Below, in pieces: positions 23,588 through 32,118 of a stretch of 33,810 nt of DNA (positions are counted from its first letter, which is position 1; every line of letters starts with the position of its first letter). The notes below the pieces were generated by a model. It was not told where the DNA came from, made no database searches, and saw nothing but the letters and a program-made list of their open reading frames with translations. The translations under genes were made by a program, and so were the position numbers. The stretch spans positions 1-33,810 of the forward strand of contig CALUTG010000015.1 of the NCBI GenBank assembly GCA_944323615.1. The letters are read 5' to 3'. Origin of the DNA: Candidatus Gastranaerophilales bacterium. GTDB lineage: Bacteria > Cyanobacteriota > Vampirovibrionia > Gastranaerophilales > Gastranaerophilaceae.

Positions 23588-23617
23588 ATTTTAATACGAA
23601 ACAATACCTTTAAACAA
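23588..23617 (-). promoter_or_regulatory. Promoter of the DUF4186 gene (leaderless candidate)
   Basis: Minus-strand TAAAAT (23593-23588) is followed by ATAAGT and then the ATG. A weak TTGTTT lies 18 nt upstream of the -10. Confidence 0.4.
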
Positions 23618-23649
23618 AATCTTATCAAGATTCCAGATTGTATTATTCA

Positions 23650-23658
23650 TGCTAAAAT
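23650..23658 (+). promoter_or_regulatory. Extended -10 promoter of rarA
   Basis: TGC-TAAAAT is an extended -10. It overlaps an in-frame ATG at 23657, which therefore cannot be the translation start. The predicted transcript starts near 23665 and has a leader of only about 10 nt. Confidence 0.55.
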
Positions 23659-23674
23659 GTTTACGAGGGATATT

Positions 23675-24991
23675 ATGGAACAGAAATCACTTTTTGAAAA
23701 CGAAATCAACCAGCCTCTTGCATCCAGACTCAGACCGCAGAATCTGGACGAATTTGTCGGGCAAACTCATCTTATCGGAGAAGGCAAAATATTAAGAAGG
23801 CTGATTGAAGGTGATAATATTTCTTCCCTTATCTTCTGGGGACCTCCCGGTGTAGGGAAAACCACTCTTGCAAGTATTATTGCAAGCAAAACTCACTCAA
23901 CTTTTATCAACTTTTCTGCCGTAACAAGCGGTATAAAAGAGATAAAAGAAGTTATGACACAAGCTGAGCAGGCTCGCAAGATGGGTGAAAAAACAATTGT
24001 TTTTGTAGACGAAATCCACCGTTTTAATAAAGCACAGCAAGATGCATTTCTTCCTTTTGTGGAAAAAGGAAGTATTATCCTAATCGGCGCAACAACGGAA
24101 AATCCATCTTTCGAAGTTAACGGAGCTTTACTCTCAAGATGCAAAGTTTTTGTGCTTCAGGGACTAAAAACAGAAGACCTCGTTACACTCCTTAAACGCG
24201 CAATAACGGATAAAAGAGGGTTCGGGGAGCAGAAAGTAAATATAAGCGATGAACATCTGGAAATTATCGCCAAATTTGCTAACGGGGATGCAAGAAACGC
24301 CCTCTCAACTTTAGAAATGGTGGTTCTAAACGGAAACATCAGCGATGACGGGGAAATTACGGTTACGGATGAAACTCTGGAACAATGTATTTCTAAAAAA
24401 TCACTACTCTACGATAAAAGCGGTGAAGAACATTACAATATAATTTCAGCACTGCATAAATCAATGAGAAACTCTGATCCTGATGCAGCTGTATATTGGC
24501 TTGCAAGGATGCTGGAAGCGGGAGAAGACCCGTTATATGTAGCAAGAAGGGTCACACGATTTGCAAGTGAAGATATAGGACTTGCCGATCCGCATGCGCT
24601 TGAAATGGCTGTCGCAGCTTATCATGCCTGCCACTTTATCGGAATGCCGGAATGCTCCGTACATTTAACCCAGGCCGTTGTATATATGTCACTTGCACCA
24701 AAATCAAATGCTTTATATATGGCTTATGAAACGGCTAAAAGAGATGCTATAAAAGAATTAGCCGAACCTGTTCCGCTCGTTATCAGAAATGCTCCAACAA
24801 AGCTCATGAAAGAATTGAATTACGGAAAAGGTTACCAATATGCACATGATACGGAGGCAAAACTTACCAATATGCAATGTCTCCCTGATTCTTTAGCCGG
24901 AAAAGAATATTATCATCCGACAGAACAAGGCTTGGAAGCAAAATATAAAGCCAAACTCGAACAAATTAAAGAGTGGAAGAGAACTCATTAA
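23675..24991 (+). CDS. rarA: Replication-associated recombination protein A (RarA/MgsA)
   Basis: RarA is an AAA+ ATPase of the clamp-loader/RuvB group that acts at stalled replication forks. From the ATG at 23675, preceded by GAGGG, the protein has 438 residues: RPQNLDEFVGQ (20-30), Walker A GPPGVGKTT (56-64), Walker B IVFVDEIH (108-115), sensor 1 IGATTENPSF, arginine-finger segment LLSRCKVF, sensor 2 GDARNALSTLE, and the RarA C-terminal MRNSDPDAAVYWLARML and AEPVPLVIRNAPTKLMKEL tetramerisation region. The ATG 18 nt upstream lies in the -10 box and is rejected as start. Confidence 0.96.
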   Translation: MEQKSLFENEINQPLASRLRPQNLDEFVGQTHLIGEGKILRRLIEGDNISSLIFWGPPGVGKTTLASIIASKTHSTFINFSAVTSGIKEIKEVMTQAEQARKMGEKTIVFVDEIHRFNKAQQDAFLPFVEKGSIILIGATTENPSFEVNGALLSRCKVFVLQGLKTEDLVTLLKRAITDKRGFGEQKVNISDEHLEIIAKFANGDARNALSTLEMVVLNGNISDDGEITVTDETLEQCISKKSLLYDKSGEEHYNIISALHKSMRNSDPDAAVYWLARMLEAGEDPLYVARRVTRFASEDIGLADPHALEMAVAAYHACHFIGMPECSVHLTQAVVYMSLAPKSNALYMAYETAKRDAIKELAEPVPLVIRNAPTKLMKELNYGKGYQYAHDTEAKLTNMQCLPDSLAGKEYYHPTEQGLEAKYKAKLEQIKEWKRTH

Positions 24992-25155
24992 CTGAATTGA
25001 TAACAAATTGTCAATAATCTTTAATAAAATCATATATATGAATATTTGTTAAGATAATGTTTTCTTTTTTTTATTTATTGTAGAATTAATGTAATATAAG
25101 TTTATATCATGAGTTATATGCATCAATATATAAATATGGGAAATCAGGAGGCAAG

Positions 25156-26295
25156 GTGAAAATATTACCAATTAACACTAATTATACGAGTCGCACATTT
25201 AAAGGGTATATTGTAGAAGATGATATTAATGGTTTAACTCATAAAAGTGCAGCCATACAAACCGGAAAAAGAATAGAAAATACCATAGAAAAATTCCGGA
25301 CGAAGCCATCCGGGAAAATATACTATGCAGATCCGCTGGAAGTCGTAAGCGACAAGATTAGAGAAATTGTTGATTTTGTCGTTTATGATGATGAACCCAA
25401 ATTTCCTGATATAAATAATGATATTAGCAAGCTGTACTTTTATAATCCGAAACGCGATTACTATGATGAAATAGATAAGTTTCGTCAATATTTTTATAGG
25501 CTGGAAATGTCTGAAAGTAAAACCGTCGCAGATTATGGAAAACAATATTGGAGCAATAACAGATCAGAAGCAATGAGAGAAAAAATTGATTATCATAATG
25601 CACATGTTGCAGATGCCAAATATAACCAGGAAACAGCCGCAACATGTTTAAATATAATGGATGAAGCTAAAGAAACAATTCGATGCAGAAATTTATTAGG
25701 TATTGGATTAAGTGAATTGAAAAACAAGCTGCATTATAGAGAACTCGACTTGATCGAAGGACCCAAAGAACTGGAACGAAGACACAAATTAAATGATATT
25801 CTGACAAGTAAAATTAAACATCTGGAAACTATGAAGTCTGAATATACAAAATTAAGCGACTCTTTAAAAAATGAAATAAATAAATATACTAACAACATCG
25901 ACGATATAAATCAAAGCATTAAAATTAATAAAGATAATTATGGCAGTCAGGAAAAATTCCTTAATGAACCGGAAAACATTAAGTCATACCAGCAAACATT
26001 GATGTTACTATCAAACACAAAAGCAAAAGAAACTACAGAAATAAAGTATCTTTCAAAGAAAATATCAGAAATTAAAAATGAAATTTCAAAATATACTCTG
26101 GAGCAAGCAAGCAATACAGGTTATATTACAAAGCTTGAAACATATATGAAAAACTTGCCTGCTATCATAGATAACTTAAAAAATAGCATTACCTCAAAAT
26201 CTTTTGAGTTTGAACAGGCTAATAAAGCGCTTATCCCTCATTTTGATAAATTAAAGAATTATTTCTATTCCCGTGGTATAAAACACATTAAGTAA
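25156..26295 (+). CDS. Coiled-coil hypothetical protein with N-terminal F-x-G tag
   Basis: The start is GTG at 25156 with AGGAGG four bases upstream. The 379-residue product opens MKILPINTNYTSRTFKGYI, a clear tagged opening. Residues to about 160 are mixed charged and aromatic (KLYFYNPKRDYYDEIDKF). The remainder is predicted coiled coil (ETMKSEYTKLSDSLKNEI, ISEIKNEISKYTLEQ). There is no signal peptide or membrane helix. The next gene, 19 nt downstream, has the same opening and a similar plan, so the pair may be distant paralogues in one operon. Function unknown. Confidence 0.6.
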   Translation: MKILPINTNYTSRTFKGYIVEDDINGLTHKSAAIQTGKRIENTIEKFRTKPSGKIYYADPLEVVSDKIREIVDFVVYDDEPKFPDINNDISKLYFYNPKRDYYDEIDKFRQYFYRLEMSESKTVADYGKQYWSNNRSEAMREKIDYHNAHVADAKYNQETAATCLNIMDEAKETIRCRNLLGIGLSELKNKLHYRELDLIEGPKELERRHKLNDILTSKIKHLETMKSEYTKLSDSLKNEINKYTNNIDDINQSIKINKDNYGSQEKFLNEPENIKSYQQTLMLLSNTKAKETTEIKYLSKKISEIKNEISKYTLEQASNTGYITKLETYMKNLPAIIDNLKNSITSKSFEFEQANKALIPHFDKLKNYFYSRGIKHIK

Positions 26296-26314
26296 TTAAT
26301 AAGGAGTTAGATAG

Positions 26315-27202
26315 ATGAAAATCCAAAGTATAAATAATACAATTTTTCAGGGAATTTATATCGACAAAAGCAAAGATAATAACGGTAATTGGAGAATGGA
26401 GTATCATCCATATTGCTGGGAAAAATATAATACCTCTAAAATGACAGAGCCTGCCGAAATAGATATTTTTTCAAACTCATTGCCTGAAAATGAAAAAAAG
26501 ACTACTGTACATCATATTAATTACAATACTAACGAAGAATTTAGCGAAGATATTCTCAGAACACGGTTCTACTACATCCTAAAAGATGGACGGATGAGAA
26601 ACTTAATAACTCCTGCACCAGCAATGAACAGAGAAGAATCTTTAATTATACAAAACAAAAAATTGAAAAATTTTCTCAAACTTAAAGAAGACTATCTCAG
26701 TAACCTAAAAAACCAAATAACTGATATTCCGCAGATAATCCAAGGACATAAAGAAAACTATGACAAAAGATCTGCAGATATTAAGGAAAAATATTTTAAA
26801 CGAGCCTGGAGGTTAGATGCATCCTATAATGAAATGGATAAGAGCTTTAATGCTTTATTTGATGAAGCAGATCAACTGCTTAAAAGATTCAAGGATTATA
26901 TACGTTTGAAAGAATCTTGTGACTATGTACAAGAAAATATTAAGAAAAATGAAAATGAAGTATTAATATTACAAAAATCCAAAGCAGATAACACCCTTAT
27001 TGATATAAGCAGGCGTGATATATATGATCCAAACAAAGCTTTGTGGGATGCTCTGGGAAATATACAAGAAGCCGCAACCAAATTATTAGCTCTTCCTCAC
27101 AAAACTATCCAAATGAAAGAACTTTTGAAAATATCACCAAATACAAACTTAAGACAGACTATCATAAATCATGTTGATAATCTAATCTTAAAACATATAT
27201 GA
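26315..27202 (+). CDS. Coiled-coil hypothetical protein with N-terminal F-x-G tag
   Basis: The 295-residue product opens MKIQSINNTIFQGIYI, the most compact form of the tag. It continues with an aromatic-rich segment (NWRMEYHPYCWEKYN), a region RTRFYYILKDGRMRNLI that may correspond to KLYFYNPKRDYYDEI of the preceding protein, and Lys/Glu-rich coiled-coil helices. An AAGGAG Shine-Dalgarno is present. It ends 11 nt before the convergent acyltransferase. Function unknown. Confidence 0.6.
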   Translation: MKIQSINNTIFQGIYIDKSKDNNGNWRMEYHPYCWEKYNTSKMTEPAEIDIFSNSLPENEKKTTVHHINYNTNEEFSEDILRTRFYYILKDGRMRNLITPAPAMNREESLIIQNKKLKNFLKLKEDYLSNLKNQITDIPQIIQGHKENYDKRSADIKEKYFKRAWRLDASYNEMDKSFNALFDEADQLLKRFKDYIRLKESCDYVQENIKKNENEVLILQKSKADNTLIDISRRDIYDPNKALWDALGNIQEAATKLLALPHKTIQMKELLKISPNTNLRQTIINHVDNLILKHI

Positions 27203-27213
27203 TTTAGACATTA

Positions 27214-28260
27214 CTAAAATTTTCTTTTAACAACTTTAAGAAATTCTCCAAAGTAAGTTGTAACTATTATTCCTATAACAAAATAGAAATAAGTTGTTTT
27301 CATTGGACAATAGAACCAATAAATATCATGGCTGTTTCGAATATCAAACGGGATTCCTTTTAGAGCAAGAATTGTATAGGTAATAAAATTAAATACCAGA
27401 AGATGATTTGCCATAATATGGTATGTATTTTGCCCTATCTTGCCTAAAAACTTCCAGTCTTTTATGTAATTATATCCGGCTTCAACAAGAAATAGGCTCA
27501 TCCATATTCCCGTAAAACCGGTTAATATCGGAACTATCCAGTTATCAAAATCACCCCAGACAAGAATATAACTTAACCCGATTCCGTCAGTCGGAGTATA
27601 ATCAGCGTTTGTAAGCCACAAAAATGCCTGCAGAATCAAAACAAACGCCAAGGTTTTATAATTAAATATATTAAATTTCCCTTCAATTTTTTGGACATAA
27701 AAATAACCCAAATGCACAAAAAACAGGGAAAACATAGTTCTTGAAAGGTAAAGAATGTATAGATTATCAACAAAAGGCTCCATCTGTATCGCCGCAAAAG
27801 CAAGCAAAAGATATATTCCGCCGCGCAGCCAGATATTTAATTTTATATAATTTAAAATCTTATAAACAATAAGCGTGGTAAAAAGCTGCGGCACAAACCA
27901 TAGAGGAGAAATTAAATCCAGCTGATGTCCAGTCAAAAACGGAATCAAAAGTTCGTTTCTGAGACTAACCGGCATTCCCCAAAACTTTCCTACAACCGGA
28001 GTTATAGCATAAGTTATTCCAAGATATGCTAAGCAGTATAGAATGTACGGAATCATCAACGATTTAAAGCGGCGTTTAAAATATTCAATAAAATCGTATT
28101 TCTCATTAAAAAGCATTCCCGCAATAAAGAAAAATAATATTACCTGAAAAGAATATGGCGGGAACATTGGAATCAAAGAAAATTCCAAATGCCCTGATAC
28201 CACAATTAAAATTGCTAATGCTTTTAAAATATTAATTTTATTTGAAAAAACCTTATCCAT
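27214..28260 (-). CDS. Acyltransferase 3 family integral membrane protein
   Basis: The 348-residue protein has about ten hydrophobic helices and the family's N-terminal arrangement: NILKALAILIVVSGHLEF (first helix with the conserved His), VILFFFIAGMLF (second helix) and YFKRRFKSLMIPYIL (basic loop before the third). Relatives (OafA/WecH/NodX type) add acetyl or other acyl groups to surface polysaccharide or peptidoglycan sugars at the inner membrane. No attached SGNH domain is present. The substrate is unknown; the WecA-like enzyme elsewhere in the window is not close enough to imply a link. Confidence 0.88.
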   Translation of the reverse strand: MDKVFSNKINILKALAILIVVSGHLEFSLIPMFPPYSFQVILFFFIAGMLFNEKYDFIEYFKRRFKSLMIPYILYCLAYLGITYAITPVVGKFWGMPVSLRNELLIPFLTGHQLDLISPLWFVPQLFTTLIVYKILNYIKLNIWLRGGIYLLLAFAAIQMEPFVDNLYILYLSRTMFSLFFVHLGYFYVQKIEGKFNIFNYKTLAFVLILQAFLWLTNADYTPTDGIGLSYILVWGDFDNWIVPILTGFTGIWMSLFLVEAGYNYIKDWKFLGKIGQNTYHIMANHLLVFNFITYTILALKGIPFDIRNSHDIYWFYCPMKTTYFYFVIGIIVTTYFGEFLKVVKRKF

Positions 28261-28322
28261 AACAGGATTATTTTAACATAATTAAAAAAATTTTTATTTT
28301 ATTTACATATATTTAGAATAGA

Positions 28323-28351
28323 ATGACAGCCCGCCTTGTTTAGTGTATAAT
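28323..28351 (+). promoter_or_regulatory. Strong promoter of the radical SAM gene (leaderless candidate)
   Basis: ATGACA (28323-28328) and a perfect TATAAT (28346-28351) are exactly 17 nt apart. The discriminator AACCTT places transcription start at 28358, the A of the ATG. A GTG at 28343, in frame, would overlap the -10 box and is rejected as start. Confidence 0.7.
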
Positions 28352-28357
28352 AACCTT

Positions 28358-28981
28358 ATGTATACACTCGTTTATTCAATCGACAATAATAAAAATCCGG
28401 AAACAGTCTATGTAAATCTTACAAATGCTTGTTCTAATTCGTGCATTTTTTGCTTGAGGAATCAAAAAGATGATGTTTGCGGAGCCGAAATGTGGCACGA
28501 TGATAAGTACACACTGGATGATATAATTGAACAGTTTAAGAACTTTTCGTCTGCTAAAAACGTTGTCTTCTGCGGTTATGGAGAACCTTTCCTGAAAAAA
28601 GATATGATGAAAGCTTTCTGTAATTACCTGAGAGCAAACTATCCGGATATAAAAATCCGCGTTAATACAAACGGTCATGCAAACGCTATTTACAAAACAA
28701 ACGTTGTCGATGAATTTAAAGGCTTACTGGATGAAGTATCCGTAAGTCTCAACTCTGACACAGCGGAAGAATATAATGAAATCTGTAATCCTAAAATAGA
28801 AAATGCCTATGAAGAAGTCAAAAAATTTATAAAAGCATGCACCAATGCCGGAATTAAAACTACAGCAAGTGTTGTAACAGGTTTTGATAAACATAAAATA
28901 AATACAGAAGAATGCAAAAAAATAGCAGAATCTTTAGGCGCAAAATTCCGTAACAGAGAATTTATAACAAACGGTTATTAA
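28358..28981 (+). CDS. TatD-family-associated radical SAM protein
   Basis: The 207-residue protein has the radical SAM cluster CSNSCIFC (C25, C29, C32 binding a 4Fe-4S cluster), then VVFCGYGEPFLKKDMM (GGE-like SAM-binding turn), IKIRVNTNGHAN, LLDEVSVSLNSD and YNEICNPK. This set and the short length match the family that I know as the TatD-linked radical SAM proteins. The family reaction is not known. No tatD lies in the window. The start chosen is ATG 28358 because the upstream GTG lies in the promoter. There is no Shine-Dalgarno. The next gene follows after 18 nt. Confidence 0.85.
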   Translation: MYTLVYSIDNNKNPETVYVNLTNACSNSCIFCLRNQKDDVCGAEMWHDDKYTLDDIIEQFKNFSSAKNVVFCGYGEPFLKKDMMKAFCNYLRANYPDIKIRVNTNGHANAIYKTNVVDEFKGLLDEVSVSLNSDTAEEYNEICNPKIENAYEEVKKFIKACTNAGIKTTASVVTGFDKHKINTEECKKIAESLGAKFRNREFITNGY

Positions 28982-28999
28982 AAAGAAGGAATCTTCTAA

Positions 29000-29485
29000 A
29001 TGCAAATTCAAAAAATTAATAATACATCTTTTCAATCAAAAAAGCATGTTCTTAATAACAGCCAGTTATACAAAATGAAAATGCTGCTTACAAGAATGAA
29101 TAAAGAGACCAGTATGAAAAAAACAGACACTGACTTTGTTACAACAATGACATCCGCACTAAAAAGTAAAGATTCCCAATTTATTGACACAAGATTTCTT
29201 GTAGAAAGAGTTAAGGCAGAAAAACAGATGACCGGAAGAAGCATGCTGATTATGGATAAAACCACTGTAGTAATTGATAACTCGACAGGGGAAATTATCG
29301 ATTGGAAAAAACCAATAATGACAAGCTGGCATAGAATTATGAAAAATGTAGATAAGAATATTAATTTTTTCTATGAAAACTTTTATAATTCAAGAGTTGT
29401 AAAAAAGAAACGAATAACACTTGAAGGATTCACTCAGAAAGGGATTGAAATCTTAAGACAAGCAAAAGGAAAAATAAATGGTTAA
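29000..29485 (+). CDS. Small hypothetical protein with N-terminal F-x-G-type tag
   Basis: The 161-residue product opens MQIQKINNTSFQSKK, the same style as the proteins at 25156 and 26315. The body is basic and soluble, with strands (RSMLIMDKTTVVIDNST, GEIIDWKKPI) and a helical C-terminus. There is no signal peptide, membrane helix or recognised domain. AGAAGGAA lies upstream. The stop overlaps the start of maf by 8 nt, so the tagged gene is in an operon with the radical SAM gene and maf. Function unknown. Confidence 0.6.
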   Translation: MQIQKINNTSFQSKKHVLNNSQLYKMKMLLTRMNKETSMKKTDTDFVTTMTSALKSKDSQFIDTRFLVERVKAEKQMTGRSMLIMDKTTVVIDNSTGEIIDWKKPIMTSWHRIMKNVDKNINFFYENFYNSRVVKKKRITLEGFTQKGIEILRQAKGKING

Positions 29486-30053
29486 ACTCATCCTTGCTTC
29501 AAATTCTCCGAGAAGAAGGCAAATAATGGCAGATTTGAGTCTTGAGTTTGAAGTAATTCCTTCTAATTACGAAGAAAAAAGAGAGACCGATATTTTTTCC
29601 TATGAAATTATAGAAGACCTAGCAACCCAAAAAGCGCTGGATGTTGTCAGAAGAACCGGACAAGATGAAATTGTACTTGGAGCCGACACTGTAGTAGTCT
29701 TAGATAATAAGATTTTAGGCAAACCCAAAGACAAAGAAGCCGCTTTTGATATGCTCAAATCATTATCCGGAAGGACACATTCAGTTGTAACCTCTCTTTG
29801 CGGAATAAACACAAAGACAAATCGGGCTGCTCTTATTTCCACAACAAGCTACGTTAGATTTAAAGAACTTTCTAATGAGCTTATACATTATTATATAGAC
29901 AACTTTAACCCGCTGGATAAGGCAGGAAGTTACGGAATACAAGAACTTCCTCCAAACTTTTTAGATACGTATGAAGGAAGTTTTGAAAATATTGTAGGAT
30001 TAGACCCCGAAGCTGTTAAATCAGTTATTCAGCAGTTGGGGTATCATCTGTAG
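29478..30053 (+). CDS. maf: Maf-like nucleotide pyrophosphatase
   Basis: Maf proteins hydrolyse dTTP/UTP or modified nucleotides to monophosphates, and have been linked to septum control. The 191-residue product has the family's opening LILASNSPRRRQIM (4-17), LGADTVVVLDNKILGKPKD with the catalytic Asp, SGRTHSVVTSLCG, and the C-terminal DKAGSYGIQELPPNF then NIVGLDPEAVKSVIQQLG, pointing to the dTTP/UTPase subgroup (YhdE type). It starts 8 nt before the upstream stop, so it is translationally coupled, and its 3' end overlaps the convergent S1 gene by 29 nt. Confidence 0.93.
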   Translation: MVKLILASNSPRRRQIMADLSLEFEVIPSNYEEKRETDIFSYEIIEDLATQKALDVVRRTGQDEIVLGADTVVVLDNKILGKPKDKEAAFDMLKSLSGRTHSVVTSLCGINTKTNRAALISTTSYVRFKELSNELIHYYIDNFNPLDKAGSYGIQELPPNFLDTYEGSFENIVGLDPEAVKSVIQQLGYHL

Positions 30054-31095
30054 GTAAACCTAAAGAAATACGTTTATCTTTCGGGTTGAATTTAATAATC
30101 TTAGTATTAATTTTATCTCCGTTTTTCAAAATACAGTTATTTTGATTCTGGTATTCAGCAAGCGCTGACTGCGGAAGCAGTGCTTCTACACCCGGAAGTA
30201 CTTCCACAAAAGCCCCAAAAGCTTTGATTCTGGTAATTACACCTTCTTTAATATCACCTTCTTTCAACTCTTCTTCTGCTTTAATCCACGGATCAGGCTC
30301 GGTATTTTTAAGACTTAAGCTGATTCTCTGCTTATCATAGTCAACATCAATAATCTCAACGTTAATTTCTTGCCCGACTTTCAGCAAATCTGTAGGGTGT
30401 TCAACCCATTTCCAGGAAATCTGAGATAAAGGAAGCAGGCAGTCTACACCGCCGATATTAACAAAAGCACCAAAATCGGTAATTCTTACAACTTCACCCT
30501 TAACAATTTGACCGACTTCAATCTGGGCAAATACATTCTTACGTGTTTCAGCCATATTGGTTTCAAAAACTTTTCTGTTAGACAAAATCAGATTGTTTTG
30601 AGACTTATCCAGAGTAAGAATTTTAACATCCAATTTGTCGCCTACATTACATATAGTTTCTCTTGCACAAAGCTGACCTTGTGGAATAAAACCTTGTACA
30701 CCTGAAATATCAGCAATTAAACCGCCTTTAACAATTTGAGAAATTGTAACTGAAATTGTTTCATCAGCCTCTTTAACTTTAGCAAGCTCTTCCCAGGTAT
30801 GTGCAAGATGAACTTTCTTATAAGAAAGCGTAAACTTTCCGTTTTCATCACAATCCTGAGTAATCAAAAACTCATACTCTTTACCTTTTTCTAAGACGTC
30901 TTCAACTTTTGCCTTTCTATCCGCAGATACTTCGTAACTCGGAACAAAAGCTGTACACTTAGCGCCGATATCAACAATAGCCCCATCAGATTCATAAGTA
31001 CATACAACACCATTTACAATATCACCCCTTTTAAAGTTATAATCATACTTACCTAAAAGGGTCTCAAAATCAGAATCTGAACACTTCTCAACCAT
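30025..31095 (-). CDS. rpsA: Four-domain S1 RNA-binding protein (ribosomal protein S1 homologue)
   Basis: The 356-residue protein contains four S1 domains at about residues 20-92, 97-173, 190-265 and 275-348. Each has the G-x-V-x-x-x-x-x-(G/D)-(A/G)-hydrophobic-V core, best seen in GQIVKGEVVRITDFGAFVNI and GDIKEGVITRIKAFGAFVEV. S1 brings mRNA to the small ribosomal subunit and helps unfold it. E. coli S1 has six domains; shorter forms with three or four occur in cyanobacteria and Firmicutes. GGAGG precedes the ATG. In a genome with many apparent leaderless genes, S1 content may matter for initiation, which is my inference. Confidence 0.9.
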   Translation of the reverse strand: MVEKCSDSDFETLLGKYDYNFKRGDIVNGVVCTYESDGAIVDIGAKCTAFVPSYEVSADRKAKVEDVLEKGKEYEFLITQDCDENGKFTLSYKKVHLAHTWEELAKVKEADETISVTISQIVKGGLIADISGVQGFIPQGQLCARETICNVGDKLDVKILTLDKSQNNLILSNRKVFETNMAETRKNVFAQIEVGQIVKGEVVRITDFGAFVNIGGVDCLLPLSQISWKWVEHPTDLLKVGQEINVEIIDVDYDKQRISLSLKNTEPDPWIKAEEELKEGDIKEGVITRIKAFGAFVEVLPGVEALLPQSALAEYQNQNNCILKNGDKINTKIIKFNPKDKRISLGLPTDDTPTAE

Positions 31096-31181
31096 TATCC
31101 ATCCTCCATTGCAATAAACATGGGTTTATTATAGCATATTTACCTTAATTCATCAATAGGGATACATGTTTGAATAGTTTT

Positions 31182-32048
31182 TTAAATAAAAACCTTCGCT
31201 AATACTGGTTTATTATCCTGCATCTGCGATACTGCCGCCAATCTGCCTCTATATGTCAGTATTATAAACCCTCCTTCGGAGGAAGGGATTTCAACAGAAA
31301 TACCATGCGAGACTTTATCTTTTTCCTCTTCGTTTAATTCATAGTGAGGATAATTTAAATATTCAAGGGGGTAAATAAGATGCTTCTCTACATCTTCTCT
31401 CGTTTTTAAATCTTCAAGCCTGACAGAATCGTCAAGAGCAAAGTTTCCCGCCTTTACACGGACAAGCTTTATCAAATATCCCCCGCAGCCTAAAACATTT
31501 CCTAAATCATTTGCTATAGAGCGGATATAAGTTCCTTTTGAACAGTCTATATAAAGTTCCAGAGTCTGAGATTCTTCATCAAAACTTTTTATACTTAAAT
31601 CTTTTATAGTTACTTTTCTCAGCTTTATTTCGACCGCTTCACCTTTTCTTGCGTATTCATAGAGCTTTTTACCCTTAACCTTAATTGCGGAATATATCGG
31701 AGGGAACTGTTCTATTTCACCTCTAAAATTTTCCAGCGCTTTTTCAATATCAGCTAAGATTACTTTTTTATCAGAAATTTTAACAATCTCGCCTTCAATA
31801 TCATAAGTGGTTGTCGATTTCCCAAGCTGAACAGTCCCTATATAAGCCTTATCATCAGCCATATATTCAATAAGCCGGGTAGCTTTTCCAATACAAACCG
31901 GCAAAACACCCTCCGCAAAAGGATCAAGAGTTCCCGTATGTCCTATTTGTTTTTCGCCGGTCAGTCGTCTTAAAACAGAAACAACATCATGAGATGTCAT
32001 TCCTTTAGGTTTATATATATTTATACTCCCAAAAAGTTTATCCTCCAA
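31182..32048 (-). CDS. truB: tRNA pseudouridine(55) synthase TruB
   Basis: TruB makes pseudouridine 55 in the T-loop of tRNAs. Motifs are INIYKPKGMTSHDVVSVLRR, GHTGTLDPFAEGVLPVCIG with the catalytic Asp, KAYIGTVQLGKSTTTYDIEG, FPPIYSAIKVKGKKLYEYAR and SKGTYIRSIANDLG. I prefer the TTG start at 32048 (288 residues) because GGAGG lies 8 nt upstream. Another in-frame TTG at 32063 would give 293 residues but has no Shine-Dalgarno. The C-terminal 70 residues form a PUA-like domain. It follows rbfA after a G-rich repeat spacer; rbfA-truB is a classic translation-gene neighbourhood. Confidence 0.95.
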   Translation of the reverse strand: MEDKLFGSINIYKPKGMTSHDVVSVLRRLTGEKQIGHTGTLDPFAEGVLPVCIGKATRLIEYMADDKAYIGTVQLGKSTTTYDIEGEIVKISDKKVILADIEKALENFRGEIEQFPPIYSAIKVKGKKLYEYARKGEAVEIKLRKVTIKDLSIKSFDEESQTLELYIDCSKGTYIRSIANDLGNVLGCGGYLIKLVRVKAGNFALDDSVRLEDLKTREDVEKHLIYPLEYLNYPHYELNEEEKDKVSHGISVEIPSSEGGFIILTYRGRLAAVSQMQDNKPVLAKVFI

Positions 32049-32078
32049 AGATTCAACCTCCAAGTATTAGTACGGGAA

Positions 32079-32118
32079 TTTACCCTCAAAGTATTTACCC
32101 CCAAATATTTACCCCCCC
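32079..32118 (-). repeat. G-run/TAAA repeat between rbfA and truB
   Basis: On the minus strand three copies of a (GGG to GGGGGGG)TAAA motif follow the rbfA stop, with TTTACCC blocks on the plus strand at 32079, 32094 and 32108, spaced 15 and 14 bp. The first G-run overlaps the TAG stop. The motif and period resemble the glyA tandem repeat. Confidence 0.75.

Noticed and set aside
23657-23674. Upstream ATG for rarA
   Set aside because: It overlaps the extended -10 box; the ATG at 23675 has GAGGG at proper spacing and matches the usual family N-terminus.
28343-28357. GTG start for the radical SAM gene
   Set aside because: The GTG is within three bases of, and the next codons overlap, the perfect TATAAT box.
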